In this document: positions 1 to 6,265 of the stretch, in pieces
Numbering within the stretch: the first letter of the stretch is position 1
Layout of the letters: each line of letters begins with the position of its first letter
Origin: a virus
DNA: 20,396 nt
Virus record (IMG/VR): IMGVR_UViG_3300045009_001059
Coordinates: 1 to 20,396 of that record
Strand: one strand, 5' to 3'
The notes under the pieces: generated by a model
Told to the model about the DNA's origin: nothing
What the model saw: the letters and a program-made list of their open reading frames with translations, nothing else
Database searches by the model: none
Position numbers and translations under genes: made by a program

Positions 1-192
1 TTCGGTTGTGTGAACCATGGTTTTATTACCCCTGTTACAGGGTAGATAGATCAGGTTACCCATAAGGTATTCCCTACTATCATCATCCACGTACAGCACA
101 CAGTACTAGCACCCACTAGCACCGGCTTAGCCATGGAGATATCATAGACTTAAACCACTACACACTAGTTCTACCAGTGCATAGGAAAGCCT
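1..192 (-). repeat. Conserved 191-nt non-coding block, copy A
   Basis: This block aligns with 897-1087 at roughly 97 percent identity, with a few substitutions and one single-base gap. It may extend left of the window. It holds no convincing gene. It lies just downstream of a minus-strand terminator, and in copy B it sits directly upstream of the Shine-Dalgarno of a minus-strand gene, so it most likely is the promoter and leader region of the next minus-strand gene, off the left end. It contains small palindromes (CCATGG twice, CCCTG-TTA-CAGGG) and a repeated GTGCTAGT-like element that could be operator sites. The non-coding block is better conserved than the neighbouring coding copies. Confidence 0.85.
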
Positions 193-215
193 GCCACCAC
201 CCCTATGATGGTGGC

Positions 216-253
216 AAATAAAAGAGGGGCAGACGCCGAAGCGTCCACCCCTC
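216..253 (-). terminator. Rho-independent terminator with UUCG loop
   Basis: On the minus strand there is a stem GAGGGG..GACGC closed by a UUCG tetraloop, then GCGTC..CCCCTC (224-253), followed by TTTTATTT. The C(UUCG)G loop forms only on this strand, which fixes the direction. It ends transcription of the zinc-ribbon gene at 320-415. Confidence 0.85.
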
Positions 254-319
254 TGCGGAATCACTCCGCGTTGGTCAGGCGGCATGGTGACCGCCATCAT
301 GGGTGTGGTTTCTTTTCAG

Positions 320-415
320 TTAGTGCCTGTGGCCACAGTGGGGGCAGGTTCTCGTATAAGACGAAAACCTTTTCCCGCATTTCACGCATATCCACCGCAG
401 TAATGATTTACCCAA
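320..415 (-). CDS. Zinc-ribbon microprotein, copy A
   Basis: A 31-residue protein with two knuckles, C-V-K-C-G (C10, C13) and C-P-H-C-G (C24, C27), so it probably binds one zinc. The start is TTG at 415, chosen because a perfect AGGAGGT lies a few bases upstream (421-427) and because the product aligns with the paralogue at 1189-1281 (shared FSSYTRTCPHC). A dedicated terminator follows. It is too short for a function call; such ribbons are common in phages as small regulators or protein-binding modules. An in-frame CGG at codon 7 must be read as an ordinary triplet, since a shift there would stop translation within a few codons. This differs from genes right of 1.5 kb. Confidence 0.75.
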   Translation of the reverse strand: MGKSLLRWICVKCGKRFSSYTRTCPHCGHRH

Positions 416-464
416 TGATTACCTCCTGTTAGTTGTGTTTTACCGCCACCCCTGTGATGGTGGC

Positions 465-502
465 AAATAAAAGAGGGGCAGATGCCGAAGCATCTACCCC
501 TC
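465..502 (-). terminator. Rho-independent terminator with UUCG loop
   Basis: Same architecture as the terminator at 216-253 but with compensatory changes in the stem: GATGC/GCATC replaces GACGC/GCGTC, the UUCG loop is kept, and TTTTATTT follows on the minus strand. The paired changes support a real RNA hairpin. It terminates the gene at 605-883. Confidence 0.85.
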
Positions 503-579
503 AGTGCCCCTCTTCTTCTTAACAGCGTTGTCGGCATCCGCTTGTGTCACATTTCTGTTGCCAGGCAGCGACCTGCCCC

Positions 580-613
580 GTGTCACTCAAGACACAAGTG
601 TCACTTAAGACAC
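580..613. repeat. Tandem 18-bp repeat at the end of a gene
   Basis: Two copies of GTGTCACTYAAGACAC (580-595 and 598-613) differ at one base, and each has inverted ends GTGTC/GACAC. The right copy contains the stop codon of the minus-strand gene at 605-883, so the repeat looks like a small duplication of the gene's last codons. Function unknown. Confidence 0.7.
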
Positions 614-883
614 GACCGGCTCTAGGTTCAGAGTTCGAACGTCGTCGGGCATTACCCTAAGCGTACGTTCGTACCTCTCCCCGGAAAACAGATTGACCGC
701 AGTAAACTGCAGCACGTTTCCCGTCAGGGTTAATCCTTTAACGTCGAAGAAGCGCTCACGCAATTCTTTCGTTTGAGGACGAACCAAGATGATTTCAGTG
801 TTCCAAGGGAACGCCAAGATCATCACGAGCGTACCGTCACTACCAAATTCGCGTAGTCGGTAAACGGTTATGTTGTGGCTCAA
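605..883 (-). CDS. Hypothetical protein, 92 residues
   Basis: Unrecognised soluble protein with no signal peptide or membrane segment, and alternating hydrophobic stretches (for example LVMILAFPW and NVLQFTAVNLF) that suggest a small beta-rich fold. The TTG start at 883 is preferred over an upstream ATG because GGGGGTGAT, a near-perfect Shine-Dalgarno, lies at about 887-895; the longer frame would run into the conserved non-coding repeat. It has its own leader (897-1087) and its own terminator (465-502), so it is a single-gene transcription unit. No in-frame CGG is present. Confidence 0.75.
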   Translation of the reverse strand: MSHNITVYRLREFGSDGTLVMILAFPWNTEIILVRPQTKELRERFFDVKGLTLTGNVLQFTAVNLFSGERYERTLRVMPDDVRTLNLEPVVS

Positions 884-896
884 TTTATCACCCCCT

Positions 897-1087
897 TTCG
901 GTTGTGTGAACCATGGTTTTATCACCCCTGTTACAGGGTAGATAGATCAGGTTACCCATAAGGTATTCCCTACTATCATCATCCACATACAGCACACAGC
1001 ACTAGCCCCACTAGCACCGGCTTAGCCATGGAGATATCATAGACTTAAACCACTACACACTAGTTCTACCAGTGCATAGGAAAGCCT
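897..1087 (-). repeat. Conserved 191-nt non-coding block, copy B
   Basis: Second copy of the block at 1-192. It lies between the terminator of the zinc-ribbon gene copy B and the Shine-Dalgarno of the 605-883 gene on the minus strand, and so must hold that gene's promoter and leader. I could not pick a convincing -35/-10 pair. It may be a regulatory leader, or the conserved spacer of a cassette duplicated by recombination. Confidence 0.85.
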
Positions 1088-1111
1088 CCCACTACCCCTA
1101 TGATAATGGCG

Positions 1112-1148
1112 AATAAAAGAGGGGCAGACGCCTAAGCGCCTACCCCTC
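1112..1148 (-). terminator. Rho-independent terminator with UUAG loop
   Basis: Third member of the terminator family, stem 1119-1148. On the minus strand GGCGC-UUAG-GCGUC pairs fully if one G-U wobble is allowed; on the plus strand the same position is an A-C mismatch. This again indicates minus-strand function. TTTTATT follows. It terminates the gene at 1189-1281. Confidence 0.8.
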
Positions 1149-1188
1149 CATTACTGAATTAACTTTCTTTACTCAACGCACTAAAATG

Positions 1189-1281
1189 TCAGTGCTCATA
1201 CTGACAGTGGGGGCACGTTCTCGTGTAAGACGAAAACGGCTTTCCACACCGTCTGCATATCCATTGAAGTATATGCCTAAT
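1189..1281 (-). CDS. Zinc-ribbon microprotein, copy B
   Basis: A 30-residue paralogue of the protein at 320-415, with knuckles C-R-R-C (C9, C12) and C-P-H-C (C23, C26) and a shared central FSSYTRTCPHC. AAAGGAGGTGAT is an almost perfect Shine-Dalgarno, but no ATG, GTG or TTG follows in frame at the right distance. The best candidate is ATT at 1281, about 8 nt after AGGAGG, a rare start known from infC. An in-frame CGG (codon 11) is read as a plain triplet here: a +1 shift would destroy the second knuckle. Start is uncertain; the frame is well supported by the match to copy A. Confidence 0.65.
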   Translation of the reverse strand: MRHILQWICRRCGKPFSSYTRTCPHCQYEH

Positions 1282-1299
1282 GATAATCACCTCCTTTAG

Positions 1300-1460
1300 T
1301 TGATTATGCTCATAAAGTTTAACTTACCCCCCATACTCCGGTGGGCTCGTTAAAGCTTTAAAAAGCAGACAAAAGTACTAGATTCCCCTTCACAATTTTT
1401 TTCTGTTTTTCACTCATGTTGGTTTTTTTAAGAAAGATTGTTTTTTTGTGTGTGTACGAT
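1300..1460. other. Non-coding gap between two differently styled regions
   Basis: This stretch separates the repeat-rich left end from the rest. It holds a T-rich run, a 12-bp palindrome TTAAAGCTTTAA (1350-1361), and a possible 19-codon minus-strand reading frame beginning MSEKQKK that lacks a Shine-Dalgarno. I see no supported gene. Base and codon style change across it, as does behaviour of in-frame CGG, so it may hold a recombination or assembly junction. Confidence 0.4.
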
Positions 1461-1489
1461 TTGACAGGTGTGGTTTTTGCTGCTAGATT
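1461..1489 (+). promoter_or_regulatory. Sigma70-type promoter
   Basis: TTGACA (1461-1466) and TAGATT (1484-1489) are separated by 17 bp. The -35 box is consensus. It would start transcription near 1496, about 60 nt before the ATG at 1559, and drive the two overlapping genes at 1559-2306. Confidence 0.65.
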
Positions 1490-1558
1490 GTGCGGCGCAA
1501 TAAATATTTTTACGGTATATCGGTTATCGGGAAATTTTCGAGTAGAAAGAGGTTGTTT

Positions 1559-1732
1559 ATGGGTCCGCGTGATGAGAATGATTTTGATTATGAGGATTCT
1601 TTGGAGAAGTTGGAGGAGGAGTATTTCGGGGACAGAGGGTCGGTGTTTGAGCTGTATTCGTCTTCTGACTACGATTTTTTCGACGAGGACAACGGTTATG
1701 ATGGTTATGGGGACAACAATTATGCCTACTGA
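1559..1732 (+). CDS. Small acidic protein, 57 residues
   Basis: Extremely acidic and Tyr/Asp-rich, with runs such as YDFFDEDNGYDGYGDNN. No domain recognised. The ATG at 1559 follows AAGAGG with a suitable spacing, and a sigma70 promoter lies about 60 nt upstream. Its TGA overlaps the start of the next gene by 11 nt, suggesting translational coupling. Acidic phage microproteins of this kind often act as DNA mimics or inhibitors, but nothing here proves that. No CGG codon. Confidence 0.65.
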   Translation: MGPRDENDFDYEDSLEKLEEEYFGDRGSVFELYSSSDYDFFDEDNGYDGYGDNNYAY

Positions 1733-2306
1733 GGTTTTGTCTGGCGACGATGCCAAATTTTTTGAGGATGTTTTGTTGGATGATAAATCGGATAAGGTTG
1801 TCGTAGTTGATTCTAGGTTGCTGGTTGCTCCTTTCAAGGACGCTTTTCACGATTTGTTGTGTTCTACCCACGATGTATATTATTTTGATTTTGATGATGA
1901 TGGTTTGTTGGAAAAGCTGCGAAAAGTGGTTGTTCGACTACTGTCTTGGGAATGTTACAAGTATGTGGTGTACGTGGGCTATAGGCAGTCTTGTGATTCG
2001 TTTTATGATCTTTATGAGAATCACGGTATTTGTTTTGATGCCGCCGTTTTGATCGACGGACGAAACGACGACGAAACCATTTCGGCGATGAACAAAAAAA
2101 CAAAGAAAGTGCTGTGCATCAACAGAGCCTACGAAGACAAAATCGTTTCCAGCAAAAAAAACCACGTCGCATACAACATCAAATCAAAAATTCCTTTGAA
2201 CTATTCCAAGAAAGCCGCATTGGAAACGATAGGGTTTCTCACCTACGGCTGCTACAACGTCAACTTCCTTCCGAAAGTTTACGGAACGAAACAAAAAATA
2301 GTTTAA
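1722..2306 (+). CDS. Hypothetical protein, 194 residues
   Basis: ATG at 1722 lies inside the end of the previous gene, so the two are probably co-translated. The protein alternates hydrophobic strands and helices (KVVVVDSRLLVAPF, YKYVVYVGYRQSCDSFYDLY, FDAAVLIDGRN, KVLCINRAYEDKIV). That order loosely resembles an alpha/beta hydrolase, but the Gly-x-Ser-x-Gly nucleophile elbow is not present, so I make no enzymatic claim. The first half is Gly/Val/Asp-rich with T-ending codons and the second half is Lys/Asn-rich. It ends with TAA facing the stop of the minus-strand gene at 2303; the two stop codons overlap. No in-frame CGG. Confidence 0.7.
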   Translation: MPTEVLSGDDAKFFEDVLLDDKSDKVVVVDSRLLVAPFKDAFHDLLCSTHDVYYFDFDDDGLLEKLRKVVVRLLSWECYKYVVYVGYRQSCDSFYDLYENHGICFDAAVLIDGRNDDETISAMNKKTKKVLCINRAYEDKIVSSKKNHVAYNIKSKIPLNYSKKAALETIGFLTYGCYNVNFLPKVYGTKQKIV

Positions 2307-2630
2307 AGATCTTCCGGATCCAAGAACACCACGGTGGGCATGTCTTCGATGACGCCCATTATCGTTTCTTCTATCGCAACATCAGTGACACAAGAAACAT
2401 CGTTGATCATATCCCACTGTTCCGAAGTGAAGAAACAAAAACAAATCCTACCGTCCTGGTTCTCGAAAACCACTATCATTCCGTCGACGCCGGAAGAATT
2501 TCTGTTGCCACCATCATTTTCCGAGTATTCGAACAAAATTATCGGATCACCGATTTTCTTTCCTCGCCTGGGCGAACAGCGACCTCAACTTGTGCCAAAC
2601 TGTTTCCATCCAACGATCATCCACAACCAC
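2303..2630 (-). CDS. Hypothetical protein needing one CGG +1 shift
   Basis: Last gene of the recA operon. The first frame runs MVVDDRWMETVWHKL to ARKEN and meets CGG (plus-strand 2552-2550) with a TGA immediately after. Skipping one base continues as DPIILFEYSENDGG and on to FLDPEDL, giving about 108 residues and a length divisible by three. This is the only recoded gene on the minus strand, so the rule is not strand-specific. The site is CGGT. The start is uncertain: the GTG at 2630 lacks a clear Shine-Dalgarno, the ATG at 2609 is an alternative, and the frame stays open upstream into the previous gene. No domain recognised. Confidence 0.65.
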
Positions 2631-2692
2631 ATAGTACCAAGATATTAAAAATAAATAAAAAATTTTGTCGCGAAAACCGGTTTTTAACAGAA

Positions 2693-2836
2693 TCAGTTTT
2701 CGGAATCCAGAAACTGGGAAATTTCTATCAACAAATCCCTGGAATTCATGTAAATACTCAACGCTTTTTCGTACAAGTCTTCGACCGGAATTTTTTGGAT
2801 TGAAAAATCTTCGTTGTCGTCGGAAATTTCAGGCAT
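2693..2836 (-). CDS. Small acidic protein, 47 residues
   Basis: Begins MPEISDDNEDF and ends FLDSEN, mostly helical and acidic. Its ATG overlaps the TGA of the preceding gene (ATGCCTGA), the usual arrangement in a tightly coupled operon. No family recognised and no CGG codon. It lies third in the recA operon. Confidence 0.65.
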   Translation of the reverse strand: MPEISDDNEDFSIQKIPVEDLYEKALSIYMNSRDLLIEISQFLDSEN

Positions 2837-2999
2837 CGTCGTCTTGTATCTCCAAATCTTCAATCTCCACCCAGATCTCGTTGCAGTCTCTGCAATGAAC
2901 TTCCGTTCGGTTCTTCCCGTCCTCGGTTTTCGGCAGGCGTGTGAACTGAAAATTGGGCGGATAAGAACAATCCGGGCAAAAATTAGGGTCAAACGGCAT
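2829..2999 (-). CDS. Zinc-ribbon protein, 56 residues
   Basis: Contains CPDC near residue 8 and CRDC near residue 36, a four-cysteine zinc ribbon, followed by an acidic tail ending IQDDDA. The ATG at 2999 overlaps the end of recA (ATGCCGTTTGA), so it is translated by coupling to RecA. Its role is unknown, but position suggests a link to DNA metabolism. No in-frame CGG. Confidence 0.75.
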   Translation of the reverse strand: MPFDPNFCPDCSYPPNFQFTRLPKTEDGKNRTEVHCRDCNEIWVEIEDLEIQDDDA

Positions 3000-3978
3000 T
3001 GAAAATCTTGTCCTTGATTTCTTTAGCCAACAAAGGTTCTTCCCTAAGTCTTGATATTGAGGCTTCTCTGCCGTGCGCGAAAGATTCACCATTATAGTAA
3101 ACCCAGGCGCCTTTCTGCGTGAACAAATTCGCATCTATACCCGCATCCAGCAGGCATCCGGCGTAATCTATTCCTTGACCGTACAAAATGTCGAATTCGG
3201 TGACTTTCATCGGTGGAGCCATCTTGTTCTTGATGATCTTGGCCTTGACTCTGACCCCAATCGAGTTTCCTTCCTTGTCTTTCAAATCTTCCTTTTTGCG
3301 AATGTCGATTCGCACGGAAGCAGCAAATCTCAAAGCGAAACCTCCCGGAGTGGTTTCCGGGTTTCCGAACATGATTCCGATCTTGTTGCGAATCTGGTTG
3401 GTGAAAACCAGCAACGTTTTGTGTTGATTCGCCAACGAAACCAATTTACGCATCGCTTTCGCCATCAAACGCGCTTGTAAGCCCATCTGGGATGATTCCA
3501 TGTCGCCTTCCAACTCGGCTTTCGGAATCAAGCTCGCAACAGAATCAATCACTATCACTCCGACTTCACCAGTTTTGACCAACGTGTCTACTATCTCCAA
3601 CGCTTCTTCACCGTACGAAGGTTGCGCCAAAAGCAGTTTATCAAGATCCACCCCCACAGTGGACATGTACGTGGGATCCAAAGCATGTTCCGCATCGATA
3701 TACGCGCAAGTCAAACCCATTTTTTGGGCTTGAGCTATTACCGACAAAGCAACCGTAGATTTACCCGAGGATTCAGGACCGTAAATTTCCACGACTCTAC
3801 CCAAGGGTAGTCCGCCAATCCCGAGGATGACATCCAACGGGAGCGCCCCAGTGGAAACAGAAGGCCAAGTTGACGGATTCTTGTTTCCTAGAATCATTAC
3901 CGACCCCGTCCCATATTGTTTTTCTAATTGGGCAATTGCCAATTCAAGTTGTCTTGACTCTTTCTGTTTTTCTGTCAT
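2989..3978 (-). CDS. recA: RecA recombinase
   Basis: RecA binds single-stranded DNA, hydrolyses ATP and promotes strand exchange; in phages it supports recombination-dependent replication. The 329-residue product starts MTEKQKES at 3978. Visible features are Walker A GPESSGKST (K73), the Walker B region ending VIVIDSVASL, loop L1 around EGDMESSQMGLQARLM, loop L2 around FTNQIRNKIGIMFGNPETTPGG, and RIDIRKKE. It is slightly shorter than the 352-residue E. coli protein and lacks a long acidic C-terminal tail. A further in-frame ATG upstream at 4023 would cross the promoter, so 3978 is preferred; there is no Shine-Dalgarno, and the promoter position implies a nearly leaderless mRNA. I checked every CCG on the plus strand: none is an in-frame CGG codon of this gene. 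Confidence 0.95.
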   Translation of the reverse strand: MTEKQKESRQLELAIAQLEKQYGTGSVMILGNKNPSTWPSVSTGALPLDVILGIGGLPLGRVVEIYGPESSGKSTVALSVIAQAQKMGLTCAYIDAEHALDPTYMSTVGVDLDKLLLAQPSYGEEALEIVDTLVKTGEVGVIVIDSVASLIPKAELEGDMESSQMGLQARLMAKAMRKLVSLANQHKTLLVFTNQIRNKIGIMFGNPETTPGGFALRFAASVRIDIRKKEDLKDKEGNSIGVRVKAKIIKNKMAPPMKVTEFDILYGQGIDYAGCLLDAGIDANLFTQKGAWVYYNGESFAHGREASISRLREEPLLAKEIKDKIFNAV

Positions 3979-3988
3979 GGTAAAAACA

Positions 3989-3997
3989 ATTATACCA
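3989..3997 (-). promoter_or_regulatory. Extended -10 promoter for recA
   Basis: TGGTATAAT on the minus strand is an extended -10 element (TGnTATAAT). The start would fall about 4 nt before the recA ATG, so the transcript is almost leaderless. No good -35 box is visible, as is common with extended -10 promoters. Confidence 0.6.
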
Positions 3998-4002
3998 CAA
4001 CT

Positions 4003-4012
4003 AAAGATCTTT
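4003..4012. promoter_or_regulatory. Palindromic possible operator
   Basis: AAAGATCTTT is a perfect 10-bp palindrome between the two divergent extended -10 elements, upstream of both. It could bind a regulator of recA and the small divergent gene. Only the symmetry and position support this. Confidence 0.3.
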
Positions 4013-4040
4013 CGAGTTGGCATACCATAGACGCTTCATT

Positions 4041-4049
4041 TGGTATAAT
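4041..4049 (+). promoter_or_regulatory. Extended -10 promoter, divergent from recA
   Basis: TGGTATAAT on the plus strand is a perfect inverted copy of the recA element at 3989-3997. The transcript would start near 4056, about 20 nt before the ATG at 4077. Confidence 0.6.
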
Positions 4050-4076
4050 GGTTGTCACGCATCAGAAAGTAAAAAC

Positions 4077-4232
4077 ATGAAAAAGAAAATAGACATAAAT
4101 TACGATTACAAAAGAGCATTGATAATTCTTCAAAGAACAAAAACTCCGATGGATCTACTGAAATACTGGTCAATTGCAGGTCCGTGCATGGAACAATGCC
4201 CTGACATAGAAAAAATAATAGAAAAAAAATAA
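4077..4232 (+). CDS. Small protein of 51 residues
   Basis: Starts MKKKIDINYDYKRAL at 4077, just downstream of an extended -10 promoter and a weak CAGAAAG ribosome site; longer starts at 4017 would lie across the promoter. It is Lys/Ile-rich with a Cys pair (GPCMEQCPDIEK) near residues 37 and 41. No family recognised. It is transcribed away from recA, so it may be an early gene. No CGG codon. Confidence 0.65.
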   Translation: MKKKIDINYDYKRALIILQRTKTPMDLLKYWSIAGPCMEQCPDIEKIIEKK

Positions 4233-4240
4233 TGTACGAC

Positions 4241-4270
4241 TTGACGTACGACTTGACGACACGTTACAAT
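4241..4270 (+). promoter_or_regulatory. Sigma70-type promoter overlapping a tandem repeat
   Basis: TTGACG (4241-4246) and TACAAT (4265-4270) are 18 bp apart. The -35 lies within two head-to-tail copies of GTACGACTTGAC (4234-4245, 4246-4257), which could form a paired activator or repressor site. It would drive the AAA+ gene with a leader of roughly 110 nt. Confidence 0.6.
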
Positions 4271-4279
4271 TGTTCAGCG

Positions 4280-4300
4280 CCCCCCCTACCCCCCCTCCCC
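4280..4300. repeat. C-rich tract with possible G-quadruplex on the other strand
   Basis: Runs of seven, seven and four C are separated by TA and T. On the minus strand the G runs could fold as a G-quadruplex. It lies about 10 bp past the predicted start of the transcript from the 4241-4270 promoter. The following 85 bases up to the gene are AT-rich. Confidence 0.5.
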
Positions 4301-4386
4301 TGTACGTATACTACTAAACTTATATTACTATATATTATTATATTAGGTAATACACTATTTTTTAAGAATAGTAGAATCGAGCTGCA

Positions 4387-5827
4387 GTGAGAATCTACCA
4401 AATCTACATGCCTGACTTGGCAGTTTACGTCAAATATAAACTGCTTGACCCAGACGAAGTCAAAGAACTCATGCAAAAGCTTCCAGCAGACAACGTGGAA
4501 GAATTCAAAAAAGGTGTTTTAGACAACGTTGTTTTTAATTTGAAAACAGATATTGCTGAAGCACTCAGACGGAATGTCCAGAAACGACGCCGAACGTTCC
4601 TTGACGTCAGTATACAATGGCTGTGTGATGCTAAATCCAGGTCTTGACATAGACAGTTGGGTTTCGTTGGCTAATCCTGAGTTTTTTGATCCCGGATTTT
4701 TTGACAATAACGTCGACTTGGAAAACATGCCCATAGATTTTGATAAAGTTAAAAAATTTATTCACGACAAAAGGAACAACAAACAACAAGAAACAAAAAT
4801 AAAACAAAAAAAGATAACGAAACAAAAATTTTTAGGTTTAGAAGAGTATTTAAAGTCGCAAGTCATAGGTCAAAATGAAGCCATAAAAGAAGTTGTCAAC
4901 GCACTCAAAAGATCACAAGTTGGATTGTCGGACGAAAACAGACCGCTAGGGATTTTTCTTTTTGCTGGAGCGTCTGGAGTCGGCAAAACACACCTCGCTG
5001 CGTCAGTGTCCAGATATTTATTTGGGGAAAACAGCCAATTGGTGAGAATAGATTGCGGCGAGTATCAACACAAACACGAGAACCAAAAATTGATAGGTTC
5101 ACCACCTGGTTACGTCGGTCACGACGAAGGCGGACACTTGGTCAACATGATGAAAAAAAATCCTAACACTGTGATTCTTTTGGATGAAGTTGAAAAAGCT
5201 CACGTTGATCTGTGGAATACTTTCCTGAGAGTTTTCGAAGACGGAATTCTCACCGATGCAAAAGGCGAGCAGATAAGTTTCAAAAATTCGATAATCATAT
5301 TGACCACCAATTTAGGTAACGAAAAAACGGTCAATTATTTGACTTCTCCTGGCGCTGGTTTCACCAGAAATATAGACACAAAACTAACCACTTCAGAAAC
5401 ACCGCAAAGGTCAATGGTCGAGAAAAACAGCCTAGAAGCAATAAAAAAATATTTTAAGCCAGAATTTTTAAACAGGTTAGACAAAATAATTGTTTTTAAT
5501 TATTTGTCTTATGAAGATTTTTCAAACATTGGAAAACTTGAAATGTACAAAGTGGTAGACAAATTGTCCAAAAAAGGTTTTATTGCCAGCTATACCGATG
5601 AAGTCATTGACGCCCTAATCAAAAAAGGTGTTGACAGCATCCAAGGAGCACGAGGTATTTCAAAAGTGAGACGAGACTTGATAGAAACACCTTTAGCTGA
5701 TATTTTAATAGCAACATCAGTGCCACGCGGTTCTAAATTTGAAATAGCTTTTTCCGAAAATGAATTTATATTTAAAACAATTAAACCCAAGAAAAAACAA
5801 CCAAAATACTCTACATTACAAACATAG
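4387..5827 (+). CDS. ClpA/ClpB-type AAA+ ATPase with one CGG +1 site
   Basis: Joined product of 479 residues. An amino-terminal phage-specific part (MRIYQIYMPDLAVYVKY) of about 150 residues precedes one AAA+ module of the Clp D2 class: Walker A GASGVGKT (K200), Walker B VILLDEVEKAH (D266, E267), sensor 1 ILTTNLG (N308), arginine finger region FLNRLDKIIVF (R363), and sensor 2 GARGISKVRR (R422). Clp enzymes unfold or remodel proteins using ATP; the target here is unknown, perhaps a virion assembly intermediate. In-frame CGG at 4570-4572 ends the first frame; skipping one base continues at MSRNDAERSL. The joined length is a multiple of three. GTG at 4387 is the likely start; the ATG at 4408 is an alternative. 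Confidence 0.85.
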
Positions 5828-5871
5828 AGTTACTATTTTAGCACAATTACTAATTAAGTCAAAGGATTTTT

Positions 5872-6247
5872 ATGCCGTCAAGACCAATAATTCCAGCGCT
5901 AGGTAGAGTAATTAGGCGGTGCCAGGGGAAACGCTGGAGGAACTGCTACTCAACGTCAAAATGGAACTGTAAGTTTTTTGGGTAATGCGGCAGACAGAGG
6001 TTTAAGATACGCCATTGGCGCCAAGGGGCCCATGGTTGGAACTGGCGCGTTCGCTAGGCCAGCTGGCCTTCTTCCCACACCAGGTTTTAACGCAAGCTCA
6101 ACTCAAGCATACGATAAAGCCATTTTAGCCAGAGGTAGTAAAAGAATAGCATCAGCAATAGCTTTTGGTTACCTGGGTGCAGGATACGCAAAAAGAACAA
6201 AATCCGGACTTCCACCAGGAAAAGTTCAAGGAATATACCAATACTAA
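5872..6247 (+). CDS. Small basic virion-type protein with one CGG +1 site
   Basis: The ATG at 5872 follows AAAGGA. It reads MPSRPIIPALGRVIR, meets CGG at 5917-5919 (fourth base T), and without a shift would end at a TAA after 18 more codons. With a +1 shift it continues for 124 residues to GKVQGIYQY. The product is Gly/Ala/Arg-rich with a hydrophobic stretch ASAIAFGYLGAGYA. No family recognised; composition resembles the neighbouring virion-type proteins. Conventional calling would start this gene at 5978 and lose the first 35 residues. Confidence 0.8.
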
Positions 6248-6265
6248 AAACGGAGATTTTACACA

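Noticed and set aside
205-432. A 75-residue plus-strand frame in the left repeat region
   Set aside because: It is antisense to the zinc-ribbon gene and its terminator and is not kept in the second copy.
1364-1423. A 19-codon minus-strand gene beginning MSEKQKK
   Set aside because: There is no Shine-Dalgarno, no homology I recognise, and it is low-complexity. Too little to support.
1416-1721. N-terminal extension of the 1722-2306 gene back to 1416
   Set aside because: The extension overlaps the acidic gene at 1559-1732 in another frame, crosses the promoter at 1461-1489, and reads as low-quality sequence rich in Arg, Met and Ile.
2114-2803. A 229-residue plus-strand reading frame
   Set aside because: It lies antisense to the minus-strand genes at 2303-2836 and has a composition typical of a shadow frame (rich in Arg, His, Gln, Phe). 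The minus-strand genes show operon overlaps and coherent sequences.
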